This document shows positions 17,255 to 26,720 of a stretch of DNA of 45,584 bases, piece by piece. Under the pieces are notes generated by a model. That model was not told the DNA's origin and searched no databases. It was given only the letters and a program-made list of their open reading frames with translations. Within the stretch, counting starts at the first letter, position 1. Each line of letters starts with the position of its first letter. Source of the stretch: an uncultured Clostridia bacterium (GTDB lineage: Bacteria > Bacillota > Clostridia > TANB77 > CAG-508); NCBI GenBank assembly GCA_944388035.1, contig CALXHF010000013.1:1-45584 (forward strand). The letters are read 5' to 3'. Made by a program: the position numbers and the translations under genes.

Positions 17255-18703
17255 TTATTCAGCTTTTGTAGGAATTCTAATTACAACTTCTGTACCTTGT
17301 CCTACTACACTTTTTATATCTATACTTCCACCATTTTTATCTAATATTTCTTTTGCAATTGAAAGTCCAAGTCCTGTTCCTCCCATTTCTCTTGTACGTG
17401 CTTTATCTACTCTATAAAATCTTTCAAAAATTCTTCCTAAGTCTTCTTCTGGAATTCCTATTCCATTATCAAATACTTTTATATATGCATCATTATATAC
17501 AAACCCTACATATATTTTTATTTCTCCGCCGTCAGGAGTATATTTTATACTATTTGATAATATATTCAGAACAACTCTTTCTATATCATACTTATCTGCA
17601 TAAACTGGTGGTACATCTGCTGTTACAAAACAATTTACTTTATGATTTTTCTTTTTTATCTCTATTGCTAATTTATCTTGGCATTTTTTTACTAAATCAC
17701 CTAAATCAAATGTTTCTTTATTGGCAGATTTATTATTATTATCATATCTAGAAAGTGTAAGTAAATCTGTTACTAATCTTGCCATCCTTCTTGCTTCTGT
17801 TGCTATTACATTTAAGAATTTATTTTCTGTTTCTTTATCATATTCACCTTCAAGTAAAGTATCTGCATAACCCATTATTGATGTAATAGGTGTTTTTAAT
17901 TCATGTGATACATCTGCTACCAATTCTTTTTGCATATTATCTAATTTTACGTGTTCTGTAATATCTTGTATAACTGCTATCACACCGTCTGGTCTTTCTG
18001 TATCATTTTTAAATGGTGCAAAAAATACATTTACATATCTATCATCTACTTTTATTCTTTGTTCTGTTGATGTCCAATTTTCAAGATATATTATTTTTTC
18101 CATATTTATATTTACATCATATTTTTTAAATATATCGTCAAATGTATTATCTTCTGGTCTTATACTTAAAAACTTCTTAGCTGCTGGGTTTATTAAAATA
18201 ATTTCTCCTTGTCTATTAAATGCAATAATACCATCTGTCATATGTAAAAGTATTGTTTCTATTTGGTTTTTTTGTGTTGATACTTCGCTTAATTTTTCTT
18301 TAAGTTCTGTAGTCATAAGCCCTAATACATTTTCTAAGTTTCCCATATCTGTTTTTTTCTTTGTTTTTACTTTTTTAGTTCCATCTTTATCTTCTTCTGC
18401 TATTTTTTCTGCACTTTTTATTAATTTATTAATTGGATAAATTACAAACTTAGATAAGAAAATAAATATTAAAACACCAATTAATGCAAATACTGCTGTA
18501 AATATTATTAATGTCATAAATGTATTTTCTCTAATATTTGCAATTATATTAGTAACTTGTCCTAAATTTTGCAGAGTTCCATTTTCAATTCCAGTGTCCA
18601 ACCTGTTTAAAGAATACATATAAAAAGCTCCAAGTGCTCCTATTAAAACTATTCCAACCAAGAAAAATATTAATATTATTTTTATTTGTATGTTTTTAAT
18701 CAT
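17255..18703 (-). CDS. WalK/PhoR-type sensor histidine kinase
   Basis: 482 residues. Two membrane helices (about 7-30 and 62-84) flank a very short outer loop of about 30 residues. A HAMP linker (about 85-140), a PAS domain (about 145-250), HisKA with phospho-acceptor H267 (DVSHELKTPITS) and HATPase with N (NILSNSIKYTPDGG), G1 (DNGIGIP), F and G2 (GGTGLGLSI) boxes follow. The architecture matches WalK. No response regulator is adjacent; a WalR-like one lies at 33548-34300. Its place inside a peptidoglycan operon fits control of wall metabolism (inference). Confidence 0.9.
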   Translation of the reverse strand: MIKNIQIKIILIFFLVGIVLIGALGAFYMYSLNRLDTGIENGTLQNLGQVTNIIANIRENTFMTLIIFTAVFALIGVLIFIFLSKFVIYPINKLIKSAEKIAEEDKDGTKKVKTKKKTDMGNLENVLGLMTTELKEKLSEVSTQKNQIETILLHMTDGIIAFNRQGEIILINPAAKKFLSIRPEDNTFDDIFKKYDVNINMEKIIYLENWTSTEQRIKVDDRYVNVFFAPFKNDTERPDGVIAVIQDITEHVKLDNMQKELVADVSHELKTPITSIMGYADTLLEGEYDKETENKFLNVIATEARRMARLVTDLLTLSRYDNNNKSANKETFDLGDLVKKCQDKLAIEIKKKNHKVNCFVTADVPPVYADKYDIERVVLNILSNSIKYTPDGGEIKIYVGFVYNDAYIKVFDNGIGIPEEDLGRIFERFYRVDKARTREMGGTGLGLSIAKEILDKNGGSIDIKSVVGQGTEVVIRIPTKAE

Positions 18704-18713
18704 TACTATCCCT

Positions 18714-19829
18714 CTATTTAACCAATTTTAAAATTTCTTCATAAATTTTTTCTTCTGCATCTTGTGTAGATATCTTTAATGCATTTTCCCCCATTTTTTC
18801 CATTACATCTTTATTTAATACAATCTCTTCTATTTGCTTATTTAATCTCTTTCCTGTTAATTCGTCATTTAATATTATTTTACTTGCTCCTACTTGTTCT
18901 AATGCTTTTGCATTATATAATTGATGATTATTACTAACATTTGGAAGTGGTACTAAAATTGAAGGTTTTCCTAGATTTGATATTTCTGTAATTGTCATTG
19001 CTCCACTTCTTGCTACAATCAAATCTGAAATATTCATTATCTCTTCCATATTATATATATATGGAAGTATTTTCATATTAGGTATATGGTTTAATTCTAA
19101 ATTTTCATTTTCTAATTCTTCTTTTATAATATCATATTGTTTTGGTCCTGCTCCCCATATTATTTGGTAATCTTTATTTAATCTATTTTTTATTATTTCT
19201 AATATTGAATCATTAATTTTTTTTGCTCCTTGACTACCACCAAATACTAGAACTACCGGTTTATCTATTTCTAGATCAGCACCATAAATTATTCTATTTT
19301 TTTCTTCTTCTTTGTAATCTTTTTTCTTTATCTTTACAGGTGTTCCTGTAAAAATTACATTTTTACAATTAGGTATTCTAGATATTGCATCTTTAAAAGA
19401 AACAAGTATTGTATCTGTTTTTTTTGCAAGCATTTTAACTGCTTTACCTGGGAAAGCATTACTTTCGTGTAATAGTGTTGGTATTTTTAAATTATGTCCT
19501 GCTGTTATTGTTGCTCCACAAATGTAACCTCCTGTTCCTATTACTATATCTGGTTTGAATTCTTTTATTATTTTTTTTGCTTCTCCAAACCCTTTTAGAG
19601 TTTTTAACATCTTCTTTAAATTATCTATAGAAATTTCTTTACTTAAACCATATGCATCTATTGTTTTTAATTTATATCCTGCACGTGGTACTAAATCGTT
19701 CTCTAACCCTCTTGTTGTTCCTATAAACATAATCTCAGAGTCTTTTTGTTCTTTTTTTATTTTATTTGCTATAGCAAGACCTGGGTTTATATGACCTGCT
19801 GTTCCTGCTGCTGCAATTATTACTCTCAT
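18714..19829 (-). CDS. murG: MurG, undecaprenyl-PP-MurNAc-pentapeptide GlcNAc transferase
   Basis: 371 residues, GT-B fold. G-loops are AAAGTAGHINPGLAIA (N-terminus) and VVLVFGGSQGAKKIND. Other family marks are GTGGYICGATITAG, HESNAFPGKA, ARSGAMTITEI and PLPNVSNNHQLYNA. It makes lipid II from lipid I at the inner face of the membrane. GGAGG precedes the ATG. It follows ftsW after an inverted repeat. Confidence 0.96.
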   Translation of the reverse strand: MRVIIAAAGTAGHINPGLAIANKIKKEQKDSEIMFIGTTRGLENDLVPRAGYKLKTIDAYGLSKEISIDNLKKMLKTLKGFGEAKKIIKEFKPDIVIGTGGYICGATITAGHNLKIPTLLHESNAFPGKAVKMLAKKTDTILVSFKDAISRIPNCKNVIFTGTPVKIKKKDYKEEEKNRIIYGADLEIDKPVVLVFGGSQGAKKINDSILEIIKNRLNKDYQIIWGAGPKQYDIIKEELENENLELNHIPNMKILPYIYNMEEIMNISDLIVARSGAMTITEISNLGKPSILVPLPNVSNNHQLYNAKALEQVGASKIILNDELTGKRLNKQIEEIVLNKDVMEKMGENALKISTQDAEEKIYEEILKLVK

Positions 19830-19861
19830 TATTTTTCCTCCAAATAATATTTTTATAATTA

Positions 19862-19901
19862 AGAGACACTTTTTCTTTATTTATTTTTATAAAGTGCCTC
19901 T
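19862..19901. repeat. Inverted repeat between ftsW and murG
   Basis: AGAGACACTTT (19862-19872) and AAAGTGCCTCT (19891-19901) form an 11-bp stem with one G-U position and an 18-nt loop. In the operon direction no U-run follows, so it may be an RNA-stability or attenuation element; on the plus strand it has a T-run but no gene to terminate. Confidence 0.45.
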
Positions 19902-19906
19902 ATTTT

Positions 19907-21036
19907 TTATTCTTTTGCAGACGCTCTTGATATATTAAGCAATATTCCCATTTCACACAGTAATATAAATAGCGCAGTACCGCCCATAACTAAAGAACGG
20001 AAGTGGCATACCAGTTACTGGCATTGATGATGTTACAACTGCTATATTTATTATTACTTGTATTGCTACTAATGCTGTTATTCCTATTGCAAGTAAGCTT
20101 CCAAACATATCTGGTGCTTTCATTGCAATTAATATTCCTCTCCAAATTAATATTGCAAATAATATTATTACAACTGCACAGCCAATAAAACCTAATTCTT
20201 CTCCTAAAATTGAAAATATAAAATCATTGTGTGGTTCTGGTATATATAGATATTTTTGTTTACTCTCTCCTAGTCCTGCACCAAAAAGGCCTCCTGAACC
20301 AATTGCATATAAACTTTGTATTACTTGCCACCCCGTGTCTGAAGCATCTTTCCAAGGGTCTAAAAATGTTACAACTCTTTGTAATCTATATGGGGAAGTT
20401 ATTACTAATGCAATTATTGCAGGTATTCCAATTGCTCCTCCTGTTGCTAAAAAGTGCCAAAACTTACATCCTGCCATTATCATCATAATTGAACAAATTC
20501 CTATTATTACAATTGAAGCACTAAAATGTGGTTGTAATAATAACAAACCTATTATTGGTGCTAAAAATATCATATGTTTAATAAATCCTTTTCCATATTT
20601 GCCAAGTTCATCTCTATTTTTAACTAATATTCCTGCATAAAAAATTATCATAAGTATTTTTACAAGTTCAGATGGCTGAAATGACAATGTATCTGTAACA
20701 TATATCCATCTTGTTGCACCATTTACTTCTCTACCTGCAACTAGTACTAATATAAGTAAAATAAAAGCTATAACCCAAGCATGTTTATAAAACTTTTGAT
20801 AAAATCTATAATCTATTTTTGAAATAAACATCATTGCAATTATTCCAAGTATTGCAAAAAGAAGTTGTTTTGTAAAATATGAATAACTATTTCCGATCCT
20901 CTGCTAAGGCTGATGGTGAACTTGCAGAAAGTACCATTACTAAGCCTATTGATAATAATAACAAAATAGTTATTACTAATGTAAAATCTACTGGATTATT
21001 TACAAAGCTTGAAAAAGTTTTTTTCTTTTTTGCCAT
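19907..21036 (-). CDS. ftsW: FtsW, lipid II glycosyltransferase, needs two +1 skips
   Basis: SEDS-family polymerase that partners with a class B PBP at the septum. A full 375-residue protein is read only if one base is skipped twice: at CGGA 20895-20892 (Gly48, ALAEDGNSY) and CGGT 19982-19979 (Gly352, FFSYGGTALFILL). Frame then runs from ATG 21036 to TAA 19909-19907, giving N-terminal VDFTLVITILLLLSIGLVMV, ten or so membrane spans, PSELVKI, and the C-terminal LLNISRASAKE. In zero frame the N-terminal part stops at codon 50 (TAG) and the C-terminal part ends 7 codons after the second site. Because ftsW is essential, decay is unlikely. See the recoding-site entries. Confidence 0.9.
19979..19982 (-). 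other. CGGT recoding site 2 in ftsW (+1 skip, Gly352)
   Basis: Zero frame reads TAT GGG CGG TAC, giving SYGRYCAIYITV and a stop. Skipping the C gives TAT GGG GGT ACT, the conserved FtsW motif SYGGT followed by the correct C-terminus. Confidence 0.85.
20892..20895 (-). other. CGGA recoding site 1 in ftsW (+1 skip, Gly48)
   Basis: Zero frame reads GAG GAT CGG AAA TAG and stops. Skipping the C gives GAG GAT GGA AAT AGT, joining the first membrane span to the rest of FtsW. Confidence 0.85.
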
Positions 21037-21076
21037 ATAAATTTCTTCCTTCCTTAACTTTTGTTTCTCTTTAATT

Positions 21077-22057
21077 TTATATTATTACAAGTCCAATTAT
21101 GCATAATAATAAAGTTACTAAACTAAATACTATTACAACTTTGTTTTCCTTCCAACCAGAAAGTTCAAAATGATGGTGTATTGGCGTCATTTTAAATACT
21201 CTATTTCCAGTTTTCTTAAAATATGCCACTTGTATTATTACAGATAATGTTTCTAATACTGGTACTAATGCAATTACTATTAACAATAATGGCATTTTTA
21301 AATATAAAGCCATTGCTGAAATCACTCCACCTAAAAGAAGTGAACCAGTATCTCCCATAAATACTTTAGCTGGATGTAAATTAAACATTAAAAAGCCTAA
21401 AACAGTACCTATAACAACACTTCCAAATACTGATATTTCTGGATGTCCAAATAATATTCCAATTATTGTTAAACAAGTAATTATAATTGCACTAACACTA
21501 GATGCCAAACCATCTATTCCATCTGTTAAATTAACCGCATTTGTAGTTGCTAAAATAACAATTATAGCAAATGGAATATAGATATATATAGGCATTTCTA
21601 TATAATCTTTAAGTATTGGTATATATGTGTCTGTTCCAATATGCAGACCATATACTAAATATATTACATATGCTACAGATATTATTAAAAGACCTAACAT
21701 TTTATAGCTTGGTTTTAGTCCTTTTGTGTTTTTTAAAACTAATTTTTTAAAATCATCTATAAAACCAATTACTCCAAAACCTATTGTTAGCATTAATATT
21801 GGAAGTAAATTATTTGCGAGCTCCCCTTGGTTTGTTGCACTTAAATATATATATGTTCCTGTAATTATTACTATCATTGCAATAATCATCATTATTCCAC
21901 CCATTGTAGGTGTTCCTTGTTTTTTTAAGTGTGATTTTGGCCCATCATCTCTTTCTATTTGCCCTACTTTAAACTTTCTTAGTATCGGAATTACAATCAT
22001 CCCTAATATAACTGTTACAAAAAATGATATAATTAATAGTATTGTTTCTATCTTCAT
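21077..22057 (-). CDS. mraY: MraY, phospho-MurNAc-pentapeptide transferase
   Basis: 326 residues, polytopic. Family marks: PTMGGIMMI, GFIDDFKK, the NAVNLTDGIDGLA Asp motif, FNLHPAKVFMGDTGSLLLGG and PIHHHFELSGW. It makes lipid I from UDP-MurNAc-pentapeptide and undecaprenyl phosphate. It starts 5 nt after murE. murD, usually next, is absent here: ftsW follows directly. Confidence 0.97.
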   Translation of the reverse strand: MKIETILLIISFFVTVILGMIVIPILRKFKVGQIERDDGPKSHLKKQGTPTMGGIMMIIAMIVIITGTYIYLSATNQGELANNLLPILMLTIGFGVIGFIDDFKKLVLKNTKGLKPSYKMLGLLIISVAYVIYLVYGLHIGTDTYIPILKDYIEMPIYIYIPFAIIVILATTNAVNLTDGIDGLASSVSAIIITCLTIIGILFGHPEISVFGSVVIGTVLGFLMFNLHPAKVFMGDTGSLLLGGVISAMALYLKMPLLLIVIALVPVLETLSVIIQVAYFKKTGNRVFKMTPIHHHFELSGWKENKVVIVFSLVTLLLCIIGLVII

Positions 22058-22062
22058 TATTC

Positions 22063-23535
22063 TTAAACCTTTCCATTTGTAATTTCTTTTATAATTTTTC
22101 TTTCATCAAATGGTATTTTCTTACCATCTATTTCTTGATACATTTCGTGTCCTTTTCCTGCAATTACAACAATGTCTATCTTACTTGCTATTTTTATTGC
22201 TTGTTTTATTGCTTCTTTTCTATCTAATATAACTTCATATTTTCCTTTTGTTTTCTTAATTCCCTTTTCTATTTCTTTTACAATATCTTCTGGCTTTTCA
22301 CTTCTTGAGTTATCTGTTGTTACAATTGTATAATCTGCTATTCTTCCTGATACCTCTCCCATAAGAGGTCTTTTTTCTTTATCTCTATCTCCTCCACAGC
22401 CAAATACACAAATTACTTTTCCTCTTGTATAGCTTTTAACCGTCTGTAAAATGTTTTCTAAACTTTCTTTAGTATGTGCATAATCTATCATTATTGGTAT
22501 TTCTAATTTATTATCCACCATTTCTGACCTACCAGGTACACTTACTTTTTCTAACACTTCTTTTATAATCTCAGGAGAAATATCAAATTTTTTAGCTATG
22601 CAAATAGCAGCTAAAGCATTATATACACTAAATCTTCCTGGTATTCCTACTTTTACTCTTTCATTTCTATCTGTTAATTTTACTTTAAAGTCTGCATATG
22701 TATTTGTTACTGTTACATCTCTAGCCATTACATTTGCAAAATTATCTATTCCATATGTTGTAATATTGCTATCTGGAAATAGTTTTGGTATTTTTGAACC
22801 TTGAACATCATCTCCATTTACTACTCCCACTTTACACATTGTAAATAGTTCTAATTTTGATTGCAAATAATCTTCCATTGTTGGGTGTTCTTTTGGGCTT
22901 ATATGATCCTCTAAAAAATTAGTAAATACTACTATATCAAAATTACAACCTACGACCCTTTTAAGTTTTAAACTTTGTGAAGAAACTTCCATAACAACAA
23001 TTTCAACATTTTCTTTTACCATTTTGCTAAAGATTTCTTGCAATTCCAAACTCTCTGGTGTTGTTCTGTTATTTTCTTTTATTCTTTTGCCATTTATCAC
23101 TGTTTCAATAGTTCCTATTAAACCTACTTTTTTCCCCGCTTTTTCTAATATTTCTTTTATCATATATGATGTTGTTGTTTTTCCTTTTGTTCCAGTTATT
23201 CCTATTAATTTAAATTTTTTAGATGGATTTTTATAATAATTGCAAGAAACTATTGCTAGAGCTTCTCTAGTATTTTTTGCCATAATAACAACTGTATCTT
23301 TTTTTACTTTAAAAGATTTTAAATCACAACCTTCTTCTATTAAAATTGCTATTGCTCCATTTTCTATTGCTTCATTAATAAATTTGTGTCCATCTTGTTC
23401 AAATCCTTTTATCGCTACAAACAAATATCCTTCTTCTACTTTCTTGGAATTACAAGCAATACCTTTTATATCAATATCCAAATCTCCTCTTGCTTTTAAA
23501 CCTTCTAAGCCTAATAACAATTCTTTTAATTTCAT
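22063..23535 (-). CDS. murE: MurE, UDP-MurNAc-tripeptide synthetase
   Basis: 490 residues, Mur ligase. P-loop GTKGKTTTSYMI, MEVSSQSL, FTNFLEDHISPKEH and VFGCGGDRDKEKRP are all present. The amino-acid selectivity motif reads DNSRSE (usual DNPRxE of the meso-diaminopimelate enzymes; the key Arg is kept, Pro replaced by Ser), which points to meso-DAP addition. SD AAAGGAT before the ATG. Between the PBP and mraY in the operon. Confidence 0.95.
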   Translation of the reverse strand: MKLKELLLGLEGLKARGDLDIDIKGIACNSKKVEEGYLFVAIKGFEQDGHKFINEAIENGAIAILIEEGCDLKSFKVKKDTVVIMAKNTREALAIVSCNYYKNPSKKFKLIGITGTKGKTTTSYMIKEILEKAGKKVGLIGTIETVINGKRIKENNRTTPESLELQEIFSKMVKENVEIVVMEVSSQSLKLKRVVGCNFDIVVFTNFLEDHISPKEHPTMEDYLQSKLELFTMCKVGVVNGDDVQGSKIPKLFPDSNITTYGIDNFANVMARDVTVTNTYADFKVKLTDRNERVKVGIPGRFSVYNALAAICIAKKFDISPEIIKEVLEKVSVPGRSEMVDNKLEIPIMIDYAHTKESLENILQTVKSYTRGKVICVFGCGGDRDKEKRPLMGEVSGRIADYTIVTTDNSRSEKPEDIVKEIEKGIKKTKGKYEVILDRKEAIKQAIKIASKIDIVVIAGKGHEMYQEIDGKKIPFDERKIIKEITNGKV

Positions 23536-23620
23536 TTTTATATCCTTTCAAAATTTACAAAGTATTGTTTTTTCCGCTTTATTATATAACTTTTACATTA
23601 TTTTGTAAAGCAAAAAACTA

Positions 23621-25609
23621 TTATTTTAAATATATTTTACTTCCTTTGTTTACCTTAATTCCTGCTTTTGGTGTTTGCTCTTTTATAAATGTACTTTCTT
23701 TATCTATTTCATTACTTTCTATTTCATATACCGCTTCTAATCCACTTTCTTTTAATATTTTTTCTGCTTCTTCTAAAGATTTTCCAAGTACGTCTGGCGT
23801 TTGTACTTCTTCTATTATTTCTGCATCTTCTCCTGTTTTATTTACTTCTAAATATGGTAACACTTCTGATAAAATCTGTCCTCCAACAGGTGCCGCAACT
23901 CCTCCGACCGTTGGTGACCACCTTCTCCGTGTTGGATTATATAATGTAACTAACAATACAACTTGTGGATCATCAATTGGAGCAACTCCTAAAAAAGAAG
24001 TTACATATTTATTTGTATTCACTCCATCTTCTGATGTTCCTGTTTTTCCACCTATTCTATATCCAGCAACTTTTGCATTTTTTCCAGTTCCTTCAGATAC
24101 TACAGATTCCATCATACTAAGAACTTTTTCTGAGGTTTCTTTTGATATTACTGTTCCGTTGTTTCCTATTGGAATATCTGTTATTTCTTTTGTCTTGCTA
24201 TTTATTATTTGTTTAACTACTCTGGGTTTTACACTCGTTCCTCCATTTACAACTGCTGATACGGCTGATACTAGTTGTATTGGAGTTATCTCAAATCTCT
24301 GTCCAAAACTAATTGTTGCAAGTTCTACAGGACCTACTTTATCTTCTTTTAAGAATATACTATTTGCTTCACCTGGCAAATCTATTCCTGTTATTTCTAG
24401 AAGTCTAAATTTTTCCAAATAATTATAATATGTTTCTACTCCTAATTTTTGTCCAAGTCCAATAAATACAGGATTACAAGAATTCATTAAAGCCTGCCTT
24501 AAACTCTCAGAACCGTGTGGTCTATAATATCTCCAACATTTTATTCTAACTCCTGCTACTTCTATTCCACCAGTGCAAGAAAACTCTCCTTCATTATCTG
24601 TATCTGTTATTCCTTCCTCTAAAGCTGCAGATGCTGTAATTATTTTAAATACAGAACCTGGTTCGTATGTATCTGCAATTGCTTTATTTCTCCATACTGC
24701 TTGCAGAGATGTTGTTTTATCATTTTGAGACATATTATCCCAATTTTGTTTTAATTCATCTGTATAGGCTGCAAACGGATCATTTAAATTATATGATGGA
24801 TATGTTGCCATAGCTAAAATATCTCCATTTTTAGGGTTCATTATTACTATGTTTCCACCGTCTGTACACTTATTATCAATGCAAGCTTCTTCTAAATATT
24901 TTTCTACAATTGATTGTATATTTAAGTCTATTGTTAGAACTAAATCATTTCCGTCTACTGCTGAAACATAATTTTCACCTTCTTCACCGATTTCTGAACC
25001 TTTTGCATCTGTATGTCTTTTAATGCTTCCCTTTTCTCCTTTTAATTCATCATCATATTTTGCTTCTATTCCATCTAACCCTTGATTATCACTTCCACAA
25101 AAACCTATTATTTGAGATGCTAAATTTCCATTTGGATAATATCTTTTTGTATCTTCATCTATATTTATTCCTGTTAAAATATTATTTTCTTCCATCCAAA
25201 CTCTTAATTCATCTGTTTTTTCTTTATCTACTTTTTTTACTATTGTTTCTATAGAACTTCTTTTATTTACTTTTTTTAATACTGTTTCATAATCTAATGA
25301 AAATATTTCAGATAATTTTTTTGCTACTTTTTCTTTATCTTCTTTTTTTATATTTCCAGGGTTTACTGTTACCGTTTCTACCGTACTACTTATAGCTAAT
25401 ACATTTTTTCCAGAGCTATCATATATTGTTCCTCTTTTAGGGTTTATACTTCTATCTAATGTTTGTTGTTCATATGCTAAATTTTTTAGTTCTTCTCCTT
25501 GTACACATTGTATAAAACCTAATCTTGCTATCAAAAATAGAAATATTGTGAAACAAATAAACAACATATTTCGCATTTTTTTCTTTCCATTTAGCTTCAT
25601 CTCTACCAT
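23621..25609 (-). CDS. Class B PBP (FtsI/SpoVD type) with PASTA domain; hides a triple +1 skip
   Basis: About 661 residues. A membrane anchor (about 13-35), PBP dimerisation domain, then the transpeptidase with S319-V-F-K322, S376-C-N378 and K522-T-G524, and one C-terminal PASTA domain (VLGKSLEEAEKILKESGL). The ORF is open throughout, but zero frame gives NPTRRRWSPTVGGVAAP in the C-terminal catalytic strand region. Skipping C at three CGGN sites (23929, 23910, 23906) gives NPTGEGGHQGGGVAAP, the glycine-rich sequence expected for this family, and returns to the same frame. It cross-links peptidoglycan, probably with FtsW encoded downstream. AGGAGG precedes ATG 25609. Confidence 0.92.
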   Translation of the reverse strand: MVEMKLNGKKKMRNMLFICFTIFLFLIARLGFIQCVQGEELKNLAYEQQTLDRSINPKRGTIYDSSGKNVLAISSTVETVTVNPGNIKKEDKEKVAKKLSEIFSLDYETVLKKVNKRSSIETIVKKVDKEKTDELRVWMEENNILTGINIDEDTKRYYPNGNLASQIIGFCGSDNQGLDGIEAKYDDELKGEKGSIKRHTDAKGSEIGEEGENYVSAVDGNDLVLTIDLNIQSIVEKYLEEACIDNKCTDGGNIVIMNPKNGDILAMATYPSYNLNDPFAAYTDELKQNWDNMSQNDKTTSLQAVWRNKAIADTYEPGSVFKIITASAALEEGITDTDNEGEFSCTGGIEVAGVRIKCWRYYRPHGSESLRQALMNSCNPVFIGLGQKLGVETYYNYLEKFRLLEITGIDLPGEANSIFLKEDKVGPVELATISFGQRFEITPIQLVSAVSAVVNGGTSVKPRVVKQIINSKTKEITDIPIGNNGTVISKETSEKVLSMMESVVSEGTGKNAKVAGYRIGGKTGTSEDGVNTNKYVTSFLGVAPIDDPQVVLLVTLYNPTRRRWSPTVGGVAAPVGGQILSEVLPYLEVNKTGEDAEIIEEVQTPDVLGKSLEEAEKILKESGLEAVYEIESNEIDKESTFIKEQTPKAGIKVNKGSKIYLK
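23903..23929 (-). other. Triple CGGN recoding cluster in the PBP gene (Gly561, Gly567, Gly568)
   Basis: Sites are CGGA 23929-23926, CGGT 23910-23907 and CGGA 23906-23903, the last two directly adjacent. After each skip the next CGG falls in frame and is itself skipped. Three extra bases equal one codon, so no stop reveals the event. Confidence 0.85.
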
Positions 25610-25616
25610 AAAAAAA

Positions 25617-25638
25617 CCTCCTAATTAATTTTATTAGG
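25617..25638 (-). promoter_or_regulatory. Small hairpin covering the PBP ribosome site
   Basis: CCTAAT (25638-25633) can pair with ATTAGG (25625-25620), loop AAAATTA; the AGGAGG (25622-25617) begins inside the second arm. Only 6 bp, so the effect on initiation is speculative. Confidence 0.35.
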
Positions 25639-25762
25639 ATGTTTTTTATTTATGAATTCCAATTTTCAATAATAACTAGTTTTTAGAAATTTAACTTATA
25701 TTTATTGATAGATTTTAAATTTTGTATTAAAATATAATATATAAATTTTAAAGGAGCTAGAG

Positions 25763-26644
25763 ATGAACGATATTTTAGAAGAAACTAAATTCATTATGAA
25801 AAAATATAATATTAGAGCAAATAAATATTTAGGACAAAATTTTTTAATTGATGATAATGTTATAGAAAAAATAATTAATGGAAGTGATGTTTCTAAAAAC
25901 GATTTAGTAATAGAAATTGGTCCTGGGCTAGGTACTCTTACTAAATTTTTATTAGAAAAAGCATATAAAGTTATTTGTGTTGAATTAGATAATAAAATGC
26001 TTGATATTTTAAATGATAGATTTAAATTATATAATAATTTTGAAGTAATACATAATGATATTTTAAAACTTGATTTAAAATCTTTAATTGAAAAAGAAAA
26101 ACAAGATAATAATATTAAAAATATCAAAATAGTTGCAAATCTTCCTTATTACATTACTACTCCAATTATTATGAAATTATTAGAAGATGAGCTTGATTTA
26201 ACTTCTATAACTGTTATGATACAAAAAGAAGTTGCTGATAGATTAATTGCAACTCCTGGTGATAAAGAAACTGGAGCTATTACTTATTCTGTTTACTTTT
26301 ATGCTGATTCTAAAAGTATTTTAGAAGTTCCTAAAAATTCTTTTATACCAGAACCTAAAGTTACTTCTGAAGTTATTAAATTAAATATTAGGAAAGAACC
26401 GCCTGTAAAAGTTAAAAGCAAAAAGATTATGTTTAAAATTATTAAATGTGCTTTTTTACAAAGAAGAAAGACTTTATTAAATAGCCTTACTAATTCTAAA
26501 GTTTTTTTAAACAAAGATGAAGGAATTAAGATATTAAACAAATTAAATCTTCCAGAAGATATAAGACCTGAAAAACTTACTCTTCAAGATTTTGCTGATA
26601 TTACAAATGAATTTATTGAGAGTTTTAAAACTGGAAAGCAATAA
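25763..26644 (+). CDS. rsmA: KsgA/RsmA, 16S rRNA adenine dimethyltransferase
   Basis: 293 residues. KYLGQNFLIDDNVI, motif I IEIGPGLGTLT, CVELDNKM, and the catalytic NLPYYITTPI (NLPY motif IV) identify it. It dimethylates A1518 and A1519 of 16S rRNA. AAAGGAG lies 6 nt before the ATG and a TATAAT at 25733-25738 is a likely -10. Divergent from the PBP operon. Confidence 0.97.
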   Translation: MNDILEETKFIMKKYNIRANKYLGQNFLIDDNVIEKIINGSDVSKNDLVIEIGPGLGTLTKFLLEKAYKVICVELDNKMLDILNDRFKLYNNFEVIHNDILKLDLKSLIEKEKQDNNIKNIKIVANLPYYITTPIIMKLLEDELDLTSITVMIQKEVADRLIATPGDKETGAITYSVYFYADSKSILEVPKNSFIPEPKVTSEVIKLNIRKEPPVKVKSKKIMFKIIKCAFLQRRKTLLNSLTNSKVFLNKDEGIKILNKLNLPEDIRPEKLTLQDFADITNEFIESFKTGKQ

Positions 26645-26676
26645 TAATTTCTTTTGTGATAGATTTTAATTTTAAA

Positions 26677-26715
26677 AAAACTATCTTAGCTTTAATTTTT
26701 TAGCCAGATAGTTTT
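26677..26715. terminator. Bidirectional terminator
   Basis: AAAACTATCT (26677-26686) and AGATAGTTTT (26706-26715) form a perfect 10-bp stem with a 19-nt loop between convergent rsmA and the DUF4143 ATPase gene, with A/T runs on both sides. Confidence 0.75.
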
Positions 26716-26720
26716 TATTA

